Of a stretch of DNA of 64,000 bases, positions 56,982 to 64,000 are shown piece after piece. Numbering within the stretch: the stretch's first letter is position 1; every line of letters starts with the position of its first letter. Under the pieces are notes generated by a model. The model searched no databases and was not told where the DNA came from. It was given only the letters and a program-made list of their open reading frames with translations. Position numbers and translations under genes: made by a program. Where the stretch lies: contig CAZQWG010000002.1 of assembly GCA_964596985.1 (NCBI GenBank), positions 186,001-250,000 on the forward strand, in the 5' to 3' direction. The stretch comes from GCA-020345945 sp964596985 (GTDB lineage Archaea; Thermoproteota; Bathyarchaeia; RBG-16-48-13; GCA-020345945).

Positions 56982-58367
56982 CTATCTGTGCCACCATTTT
57001 AAGAAGCGAATTCCGTGAGAAGCGAGATGCATTAAACCACGGAGACTCACAGAACGCATCAAAGTCGATATGAAAGTGGGGCGAAAATAGAAATCATAGT
57101 ATGCCCTCCGACGCCAAGATCTAATCTCCTCGGTTGAGAGGTTCATGTAACCTACTGAGGGATTACCTTGTTCCAGCTCCTCCCACTTCTCTGGTCTCTT
57201 CCATCCCTCATCGATAAACTCATCGTACAGCTTACTACCAGGAAATGGTGTGAACGTGTAGAACTGAGCAAAATCAAGTCCGATTTCTCTTGAGAATTCT
57301 AAAGTAGACTTCAAAGTGTCTTTTGTCTCTCCCGGTAATCCGAGAATGAAATGGCCAATCGTTTTCAACCCTGTATTATTGGCAATCTTCACTGCATATC
57401 GGCTTTGCTCTAAGGTTATCCTCTTGTTCATCTTGTCAAGAATCTGTTGACTTCCACTCTCAATTCCAAAGCTTATCCAACGAAACCCAGTATCATACAT
57501 TTCACTCAAGAGATCGGGATCGACTGTATCAACCCGGGTTGTACACAAGAATTTGGTGTCAATTTCTCTCTCTTTTAGCTCTTGACAGAGTTTGAGGACT
57601 CTTTCCCTATCGACTGTAAAACATTCACTCCAGAACATCATGAGTTTCATCTTGAGACTATTTCTGCAATGTTCGACTTCATCCACAATTCGGGCATTCG
57701 ATTTCCATCTAAACTTCCTCCCGCATAAGCGAGGGATTATACAGTATCTACAGTCAAAACTACATCCTCTCCCGTCGAATATGAAAGTCCACTTTTCTTG
57801 AGTCAGGGGGAAACGATAGTCTGGAAGAAGATCGTATGCTGGTAGGCCTAGGTTATCTAGATCATTTTCAATGTAGGGGAGGGTAGATGTATCCGATCTC
57901 GTGACGATTCCATTCCCTTTAGTGTCACCTTCAAGTACTTTTTCTATTGGGTGTTCAGGATCTTCGCCTTTTATTATTAGGTCTAAATTCGGCTCAATAG
58001 AAAAACACTCTTCGGGTAGTGCACTTGGAAATCCACCAATAGCAATTGCAATACAGTCGTGGTGTCTCTTCGTAAGGGATGCAACCTTGAGATCATTCTC
58101 TATCGTCGGTGTTGCAGTATTGATGACGACCGCATCGATCGTCTTCTTTTCCACCTCTTTTTGAAGATCACTCCATGAAAGTCGAGCTCCAACAGCATCA
58201 AAGAGTCTCACATTGTATCCTCTTGAGCGCAGATGTCCTGCGATTGAAGCTACTGTTACTGGGGGGAAAGGCACACCCCAGGAGTCAGCTGGAGTCTGGC
58301 ATCTCCCATCTCGATCCCACTCCTCGATGTATGGAGGATTAACGATCAGTACAGTTTTCCGGTTCAA
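56982..58367 (-). CDS. Radical SAM protein with N-terminal cobalamin-binding-type domain
   Basis: A 461-residue protein. B12-type domain: LIVNPPYIEEWDRDG, PPVTVASIAGHLRSRGY, VVINTATPT and IAIGGFPSALPEE, without DxHxxG. The [4Fe-4S] cysteines are C202, C206 and C209 in GRGCSFDCRYC; FWSECFTVDRER, SFGIESGSQQIL and ILGLPGETKD follow. Start TTG. It lies 48 bases upstream of a SAM methyltransferase gene in the same direction and downstream of another, so the three may modify the same substrate. Confidence 0.9.
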   Translation of the reverse strand: MNRKTVLIVNPPYIEEWDRDGRCQTPADSWGVPFPPVTVASIAGHLRSRGYNVRLFDAVGARLSWSDLQKEVEKKTIDAVVINTATPTIENDLKVASLTKRHHDCIAIAIGGFPSALPEECFSIEPNLDLIIKGEDPEHPIEKVLEGDTKGNGIVTRSDTSTLPYIENDLDNLGLPAYDLLPDYRFPLTQEKWTFIFDGRGCSFDCRYCIIPRLCGRKFRWKSNARIVDEVEHCRNSLKMKLMMFWSECFTVDRERVLKLCQELKEREIDTKFLCTTRVDTVDPDLLSEMYDTGFRWISFGIESGSQQILDKMNKRITLEQSRYAVKIANNTGLKTIGHFILGLPGETKDTLKSTLEFSREIGLDFAQFYTFTPFPGSKLYDEFIDEGWKRPEKWEELEQGNPSVGYMNLSTEEIRSWRRRAYYDFYFRPTFISTLMRSVSLRGLMHLASHGIRFLKWWHR

Positions 58368-58495
58368 GTCAAAGCACTATCCAGCTGACTAGTATGCACA
58401 ACGCTGTATTCCATGTCTATCTGTGTTTTGTGTTATTTACTGCTAAGAATTTACTGGCATGATCAATAATGTTGATACTTATCTCCTATTGGTTT

Positions 58496-59329
58496 TCATC
58501 TAGATGATCTAGGATTATAGTTTCTATTAGAATTTGTTGCAGTCTTTAATGCAATTATATTGAGGGACGGCTTGAATGATTTCAGGATATCCACTTTTTC
58601 GAATAATGTAACCAGGGCTTCTCTAGTAATACTTCCTGTTTTTTGCGGCATCAATAAATGGGTTTCTTGGAAACCGATGCGAGTAAGATGTGTTGTGAGT
58701 TGACTTAGAGTGAAGAGGTTCTCGAAATCGCTAAAACAAGATTCGGCGTAGTTGATTTTCTTTCCTACTTTTTTGTACCACCATCTTTTAAGCTGGCTTA
58801 TCAAGGAACTGTGAGAGTGAGGACTGAATAGAGACAGCTTGTTAGGAGTTTCGAAGAAGAACTTGCTGTCTCTCTTCAAGATTCTGTATACTTCTTCAAG
58901 GCAACTGACGGGTCTTTTCATATGTTCTAGCACATCAAAGGCGACAGCGAAATCAAACTTCTCCTCTCTGAATGGTAGCCAAGTACAATCGGCTACAATA
59001 AAATCGACTGGGACATCATGGTACTTTGCTCTTCTCTTGGAGAAATAGACGAGTTCTCTCGCGACATCTATTCCGACAGAGCTTGCTCCATCTAGAGCTA
59101 GATTTACTGCCAGCCATCCGCTTCCACATCCAATATCTAGAATGGTCATCTTCTTCAGATTCGATCCAAGACAATCTTTTACTCTCCGTGTTGCCTCGCT
59201 AATTCTATTCAAATACCAAAATACATAGTCCTTGTTCGCTGAAAACCTGTAGCTCAATTTCTGAGCATAGCTAGATGTGCTATCTCTCAAATACGCCTGT
59301 GTATAGATCTCGTCAAAACTCTTAGGCAT
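58496..59329 (-). CDS. Class I SAM-dependent methyltransferase
   Basis: A 277-residue enzyme. Motif I DIGCGSG is at 65-71, then VGIDVA, VAFDVLEHMKRP, and FFFETPNKLSLFSPHSHS near the product-release region. The N-terminal QAYLRDSTSSYAQKLSYRFSA segment is a typical cap. ATG at 59329 with a G-rich element upstream. First gene of the minus-strand group that includes the radical SAM gene. Confidence 0.85.
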   Translation of the reverse strand: MPKSFDEIYTQAYLRDSTSSYAQKLSYRFSANKDYVFWYLNRISEATRRVKDCLGSNLKKMTILDIGCGSGWLAVNLALDGASSVGIDVARELVYFSKRRAKYHDVPVDFIVADCTWLPFREEKFDFAVAFDVLEHMKRPVSCLEEVYRILKRDSKFFFETPNKLSLFSPHSHSSLISQLKRWWYKKVGKKINYAESCFSDFENLFTLSQLTTHLTRIGFQETHLLMPQKTGSITREALVTLFEKVDILKSFKPSLNIIALKTATNSNRNYNPRSSR

Positions 59330-60207
59330 CTAGACATCCCAGTGCAGACCAAATCGGCATAGAACAATTTACCCTATCCATAACCACAATATTTCTATTC
59401 TTTCTTGATGTTCGGTATCAGTTTTTATCGATATTACCCAGTCGATTTTGGTTACGTACTATTGCAGCTTGGATGTAGAGTGAGTACCTTGGATATTACA
59501 GGAAGAAAGATATGATTTCTGTAATCTGTCTAGACATAATGATACCTACGCAAGAACTTTGATTGGAGATTTGAAGATGTTATTCTAGTTGGAAATTAAG
59601 TAATACCTCAGGAGAGTGACCGCCATTCAATGCATCTTGGCTTGACACTTGGAATTGTGTTTATGGATTGTGAAGATGGGCTTCTTAGTACATACCATAG
59701 TCACATACTGTACTGAGATGTTGAGAAATCGGTCCTCTAACCTTATCACACAACTGTTTGGGATACAGGTAACAAGACACAGTTACTGGATTCGTTACAC
59801 CACATATTCAAGAATGTGTCTCTTTTCGTATCTAGATCGCAACCAATCCTGAGATGTTTTTGTGTATTATCGTGAACTGAGCTCTTTCTTTCCAACCCAC
59901 GTTATTCTATTTGAAGATCTTCTTTTCTCCATTTCGTTATTATTCCCTGTAGTAGTCGCCAAATGCTTTGATAGCACTTGTTTTACTATACTAACAGATA
60001 AGGCAGGAATAAGAAGAACTGAACAATGAATGAAGGGTCCCGATCTGGATTGGAGTTAGTATATGAGAAAGGTATTCTTTTCATATTGTCTTGTTCTTTT
60101 CCCGAGTAGGAATAGAAAGGTTCGTACTCGGATTCAGAAAATGTCCTTCTAGTAGTCAATGTTTTCTATTCGATGTCCTTGATAGAATCTGTAATACGGC
60201 TTTCTGT
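59330..60207. other. Long non-coding or decayed region
   Basis: About 880 bases between divergent methyltransferase genes, the largest gap in the window. Short open frames here (for example 59649-59852) have poor composition and no ribosome sites. The last 117 bases could be read as an N-terminal extension of the next gene from TTG at 60091. I see no RNA gene or repeat. Confidence 0.45.
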
Positions 60208-60951
60208 ATGCGTGCGTGTGAATTGTCAGAGAGATACAGTTTTACTGATGAAATCAAGAAAAGAGACTTGAGTCCTTGTACAGACAGGACAATAATCAAA
60301 GCTTACTCTAAGATTCACAATCTTGTTCAAGTAGCATGTGTCCTGAATCACCTAGATCAGAAACCTAGAGAGTTAATCCTTGATGCTGGCTGTGGAGCTG
60401 GCCGCTTTGCTATTAGGTTGGCAAAAGACTGTAAGGTCGTCGGTACGGACTTCTCAGTTAAGTCTTTGGAAGCTCTACGAGAGGATCCCAGAAAGGAAAG
60501 TCGGTCTGTCGTATTGATTCTCTGTGATGTCAGATTTCTACCTCTAAGAGGCAATCTTGTAGACCGAGTTATCTGTGTTGAGGTGCTTCAGCATTTTCCA
60601 AGTTGGTTGGATAGGATCAAGGCGTGTAGAGATCTGCTAAGAGTTCTCAGAAATGGGGGGCGAATGGTTATTCTTGTTACTAGTTACAATCGGAAATTAA
60701 TGAAGAAGAGAGCCTTCAAGATAGGTTATGGTGGGACAGGGATATTCAGGTTCCATTTTTCTCCTTTGGATCTTTTCTTCCTAGTCAAGTTCTTTAATCC
60801 TAGAGAGTATCATGTCCGGGGTTCTAATAACATACCGGAAAGATTGCTGAGGTGTCTTGGAGACCTCGGCATTGTACTGGATGTATTTGTATCCAGATTA
60901 CCGATCTCTATCTTCACAGGAGACTATCTGATTCTTGAATGTGAAAAATAG
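60208..60951 (+). CDS. Class I SAM-dependent methyltransferase
   Basis: A 247-residue enzyme. SKIHNLVQVACVLNHLD precedes motif I LDAGCGAG (58-65), VVGTDFS and VEVLQHFPSW follow. ATG at 60208 is chosen; the frame is open to TTG at 60091, but those 39 residues are Cys-rich and unlike a methyltransferase cap. First of a plus-strand group with the FemAB-like protein and flippase. Confidence 0.8.
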   Translation: MRACELSERYSFTDEIKKRDLSPCTDRTIIKAYSKIHNLVQVACVLNHLDQKPRELILDAGCGAGRFAIRLAKDCKVVGTDFSVKSLEALREDPRKESRSVVLILCDVRFLPLRGNLVDRVICVEVLQHFPSWLDRIKACRDLLRVLRNGGRMVILVTSYNRKLMKKRAFKIGYGGTGIFRFHFSPLDLFFLVKFFNPREYHVRGSNNIPERLLRCLGDLGIVLDVFVSRLPISIFTGDYLILECEK

Positions 60952-61048
60952 AGCCTTCTGCCAGAGGTCTAGACTATTGAGTATGTCTCTGTAAATTTTA
61001 GAAGCAAGCAAGATCCTTTAGGAATCGTATCGAGGTCGATCTTATTCG

Positions 61049-62146
61049 ATGTCATCCGCTGGAAGATCCAAACCAAAGATTGATCTCGAAGTGACCTTGA
61101 TGCAAGAAGATAATTGGAAAACATGGGACAACATTGTCGACTCTTCAATTGAGGGATTGATCTATCATTCGAGTATTTGGCTCAGGATAGTACACCTGTC
61201 TAACCCGCAGAAATTCGAACCTACTCATCTGGTAGGGATAGACCGCAAGGGAGAAATCAAGGCCGTCTTTCCAATGTTCATTGATCATCGTTTCTTAGTA
61301 GAAGACGCTCGGTCAATTCCGTATTGTTCGACCGGAGGGATCTGTCGTAAGACTGATACTGCTAGTCAAATATCCATAACCCCATTCCTTAGCTATCTGG
61401 ATGAAGTGGCAATAAGAAGGCATTTGTTCTCAATCAAGATCTATTCATCCTTTCTTGCAGACAGTGATGATTACGAATACGGATACATTGCTAAGGAGTA
61501 TACAATTAACCGTGATTTCCAGCAGTTCCTTTTGCCAATTGACAAGGGCGAGAAAGTAATTTGGAGAGAACTTGGCAAAAAAGTCAGAAATTCTATTAGA
61601 AAATCCTGGAAGTTGGGTGTCGAGACGTTTCAGGCAAGGACATTGAAGGATCTCAAGGAATACTATAGAATATACTCAAAGACAGCAACGAGAAAAGGCT
61701 TCACTCCAAAACCTTTCTCCATCTTCAGGAGTTTATGGGAGAGACTCTACCCGGACAATGTCAGGGTATTCTTAGCTTCACTTGATGACCAAGTTATCTC
61801 TGGGACGGTATTGCTCTGTCACAAAGGGGTTCTACACTACTGGAACGCGGCGTCTGAAGAAGGGTTCTTAGGATTCAACGCAAACGATCTGCTACTATAT
61901 GATTCTATTCGATGGGGATCAAAGAATGGAATAAGAATTTTTGACCTCGGCTGTTCAACCCGCAGTCAGAGGGGAGTTTACATGTTCAAGAAGAAGTGGG
62001 GAAAGACTATTGTTCCATTGCTACATAAAACGAAAGAGCATCCCGCAAGAGGGTTTCTTGGCAGATTCAGGTATTTTGCAAATAGTGGTGCGAGATTGGT
62101 TAGGAAGCAGGTTCGCAGCAGTATTCAATTAGGTCAGATCTTTTGA
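61049..62146 (+). CDS. FemAB-like aminoacyl/acyltransferase (GNAT_6-type)
   Basis: A 365-residue protein with two GNAT-like halves: N-terminal WIYHSS-type SSIWLRIV with VGIDRKGEIKAVFPMF (73-88), a basic GKKVRNSIRKSWKLGV segment (180-195), then FLASLDDQVISGTVLLCHKG, YWNAASEEGF, and FDLGCSTRSQRGVYMFKKKWG. FemAB and related proteins transfer amino acids from aminoacyl-tRNA to lipid-linked glycans. Archaea of this kind have no peptidoglycan, so a different acceptor is expected, probably an amino sugar of the surface glycan. ATG start. Confidence 0.8.
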   Translation: MSSAGRSKPKIDLEVTLMQEDNWKTWDNIVDSSIEGLIYHSSIWLRIVHLSNPQKFEPTHLVGIDRKGEIKAVFPMFIDHRFLVEDARSIPYCSTGGICRKTDTASQISITPFLSYLDEVAIRRHLFSIKIYSSFLADSDDYEYGYIAKEYTINRDFQQFLLPIDKGEKVIWRELGKKVRNSIRKSWKLGVETFQARTLKDLKEYYRIYSKTATRKGFTPKPFSIFRSLWERLYPDNVRVFLASLDDQVISGTVLLCHKGVLHYWNAASEEGFLGFNANDLLLYDSIRWGSKNGIRIFDLGCSTRSQRGVYMFKKKWGKTIVPLLHKTKEHPARGFLGRFRYFANSGARLVRKQVRSSIQLGQIF

Positions 62147-62204
62147 AGCGTTCAATCGACCTCAAGCTGTGAAGAAGTAGAAAGAATATTCCGATAGGTG
62201 AAGG

Positions 62205-63878
62205 ATGTCAGAATTGCCGACAAAGGCTAGAGCAGTGACAGAAAAGACTGAATGTTCAGTAAACATGATCGATGAGAATCAGGGAAGAGAGGTCAGATGC
62301 GGATCTAAGAAGGAGAGTGTTTCAAAATATGCTGAAGTAGGAATTGGGGGGTTCTATCTTCTATCCGGAAGAGTTCTCTCATGGATCATATCCGCTATTG
62401 GCAGTTTTATAGTCATTCGTTTGCTTGGTCCAAAGGAGTATGGTCTAGTTACAATTGCCTGGATTGTCCCCAACTTTGTAATCTCTATGAAGGGGTGGGG
62501 ATTCGACGCTGCGCTCACCAGATATATATCAAGATATCGATCCTCAGAACGATGGGAAACGGTCTCAGCCTTCATTTTTTCTGGGTTTCTAGTATCTCTT
62601 CTTTTTGGATTAATTATGACAACAACGATAGCCATGTCTTCTGCTTTGATCGCTTCTCATATTCTACAGAAAGAAAAAGTCGAATACCTTCTTTTATTGG
62701 CTTCTCTGTATGTTACACTCTTCTTCCTCTTCAGTACAACTCGCGCTGTTGCGCTTGGTCTTCAAAAGATGGGAGCATTAACCGCTCAATCAGTTGTCCA
62801 GGGTCTCCTCTACACCATCATAGTAATGATGCTCTTGGTTGGTGGCCTAAAGAGCGTTGGTGTCATATTGGCAAGGATCATAGCCACAGGATTAGCGGTG
62901 AGTCTGGGGATATTTCTGATAATTATTAAGATCCCTGAAAGGATCAAGAAGATGCTTGAATGGAAGAAAAGCAAAGAAACCATATTAACCTGCACAATCA
63001 ATCTGATCAGATACAGTATTCCGGCGAATCTAGGATATTATCTTCAAATGGTCCTAGAATACGGACTATTTATTCTTGCAGGCAGATACGCCTCAGAAAT
63101 CGAGTATGGATGGTATGGTTTAGCTTCGAAATTCACCATCATGGGAAACTTACTCATATTTCCGATTGAAAACACGATCCTGCCCCTTTTCTCTGAGAGA
63201 AGGTATGACGAGGACCCGCAGAGATTCCAACGACTCTTGGAAATAACAATAAAATACTCAACTCTCATCCTCATGCCATTGCCGATCCTCACATTCCTAA
63301 TTGGTAAAGATTTGGTGACGGTTGCCTTTGGTTCCCAATATCTTCCATCATCAACTATGGCGTCTCTGATCATACTTGCACTTACTTGGAGAGGAATCGA
63401 TACCGCGATTTCTTGGCTCGCCTTCAGTCAAAACCAAGCTCAGTTTTACGCTCAGAAGAATCTTATCTCACTCATAATTGGAATTGCCCTGGGTCTTCTT
63501 CTGATTCCGAGAATTGGAATTTGGGGACTGGTCTTGACAGAACTGATCATAGGGCTGATGGGGACCATCACGATCTACATCTTAACAAAAAGAAGATTCC
63601 ATTTTGAAATCAAGGTTCCCGTTAGAGTATACCTCAATTGCCTTTTTTCGTTAATTGTTACCTTCCTTGTTTTAACACTTCAAGAGGAGGCACTACTAAG
63701 GATAATCATTGGCCCAATTGTGTGCCTTGTCTCTTATGTTATATTACTCCCTATCGTAGGATCAATAACGAATAAAGACATCCCCTTTCTTCGTGGGATC
63801 TTTGAGAAGGTTCCGATAGTCTCAAAGGGAACAAATATCTTGTTTAACTACTTCGAACGTGTAGTCGGAGAAAAATGA
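62205..63878 (+). CDS. Wzx-type polysaccharide flippase (MATE/MOP superfamily)
   Basis: A 557-residue protein with about fourteen hydrophobic segments after a hydrophilic N-terminus of about 45 residues. Typical blocks: GRVLSWIISAIGSFIVIRLLGPKEYG (54 onward) and SSTMASLIILALTWRG. It would export a lipid-linked oligosaccharide. ATG with AGGTG close upstream. It follows the FemAB-like gene on the same strand, and differs from the other flippase (38883), so two lipid-linked products may be exported. Confidence 0.9.
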   Translation: MSELPTKARAVTEKTECSVNMIDENQGREVRCGSKKESVSKYAEVGIGGFYLLSGRVLSWIISAIGSFIVIRLLGPKEYGLVTIAWIVPNFVISMKGWGFDAALTRYISRYRSSERWETVSAFIFSGFLVSLLFGLIMTTTIAMSSALIASHILQKEKVEYLLLLASLYVTLFFLFSTTRAVALGLQKMGALTAQSVVQGLLYTIIVMMLLVGGLKSVGVILARIIATGLAVSLGIFLIIIKIPERIKKMLEWKKSKETILTCTINLIRYSIPANLGYYLQMVLEYGLFILAGRYASEIEYGWYGLASKFTIMGNLLIFPIENTILPLFSERRYDEDPQRFQRLLEITIKYSTLILMPLPILTFLIGKDLVTVAFGSQYLPSSTMASLIILALTWRGIDTAISWLAFSQNQAQFYAQKNLISLIIGIALGLLLIPRIGIWGLVLTELIIGLMGTITIYILTKRRFHFEIKVPVRVYLNCLFSLIVTFLVLTLQEEALLRIIIGPIVCLVSYVILLPIVGSITNKDIPFLRGIFEKVPIVSKGTNILFNYFERVVGEK

Positions 63879-64000
63879 TTTAGCAATAGTGAGTACTAGG
63901 TCTCTAGAGATCTTTTCCACTTAGTCCCTTTGCTCTTAGAAATCATGCCGTTTAGAAACGTTTTCATATGAAATCGCATATGCAAGAACGATTAAGCGAA

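Noticed and set aside
59649..59852. 67-codon open frame in the longest gap
   Set aside because: Poor composition, no ribosome site, no recognisable motif.
1..64000. tRNA, rRNA, CRISPR arrays, insertion sequences and defence genes
   Set aside because: I looked for conserved tRNA arms, regular spaced repeats and transposase-like proteins and saw none; a tRNAscan or CRISPR finder run would settle it.

Overview
The window looks archaeal. Supporting signs are dolichol-phosphate-sugar-synthase-like GT2 enzymes, many multi-pass GT-C glycosyltransferases, AlkP-superfamily proteins of the type common in archaea, frequent TTG and GTG starts, and AT-rich TATA-like boxes about 25-35 bp ahead of some start codons (for example before 18385 and 20355), which suggest leaderless or short-leader transcripts. 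GC content is moderate. A TACK-type archaeon such as a Bathyarchaeia member is a guess; there is no rRNA or informational gene here to prove it. I see no tRNA, rRNA, CRISPR array, transposase or integrase.

Almost every gene serves the building, modification or export of a surface glycan or glycolipid, so this is one long glycan island of about 52 genes. By my reading it holds nine GT-C membrane glycosyltransferases, seven GT2, four GT4, nine class I SAM methyltransferases, three cobalamin-binding-type radical SAM proteins, three AlkP-superfamily enzymes, three extended SDR sugar-nucleotide enzymes, two DegT aminotransferases, one sugar-1-phosphate nucleotidylyltransferase, one NodU-type carbamoyltransferase, two Wzx-type flippases, two GNAT proteins, one FemAB-like protein, one broken hexapeptide acyltransferase and four unassigned membrane proteins. 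No oligosaccharyltransferase (AglB/STT3) is visible.

Layout. 1-5 kb: CDP-paratose 2-epimerase-like SDR cut by the left edge, a methyltransferase, a GT2 and two GT-C enzymes. 6-9.6 kb: a duplicated two-gene cassette (small membrane protein plus GT-C). 9.8-13.4 kb: nucleotidylyltransferase, a GT-C paralogous to the one at 3 kb, and a GT2. 13.4-21.2 kb: methyltransferases around a DegT aminotransferase, an unknown membrane protein and a GtrB-like GT2. 21.7-36.9 kb: GT-C, GT4 and GT2 enzymes with two AlkP-type proteins and a membrane-protein/GNAT pair. 37-48 kb: carbamoyltransferase, flippase, two radical SAM proteins, GT2/GT4, a sulfatase-like protein and an acyltransferase pseudogene. 48.6-55.5 kb: UDP-xylose-synthase-like enzyme, a processive-type GT2, an SDR/DegT operon, a GT-C and a GT2. 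55.7-63.9 kb: GNAT, methyltransferases, the third radical SAM protein, the FemAB-like protein and the second flippase.

Inferred workflow: the nucleotidylyltransferase, SDRs and DegT enzymes make activated sugars, including a probable UDP-pentose and amino sugars. GT2 and GT4 enzymes build chains on a lipid or load sugars onto dolichol phosphate. Methyltransferases, carbamoyltransferase, acyl/aminoacyl transferases and radical SAM enzymes decorate them. Flippases export them, and the GT-C and AlkP enzymes add or transfer sugars and phospho-groups. Strand changes about 25 times across the window, and only a few gene pairs are tightly coupled, so the island seems to have grown by gene-by-gene accretion.
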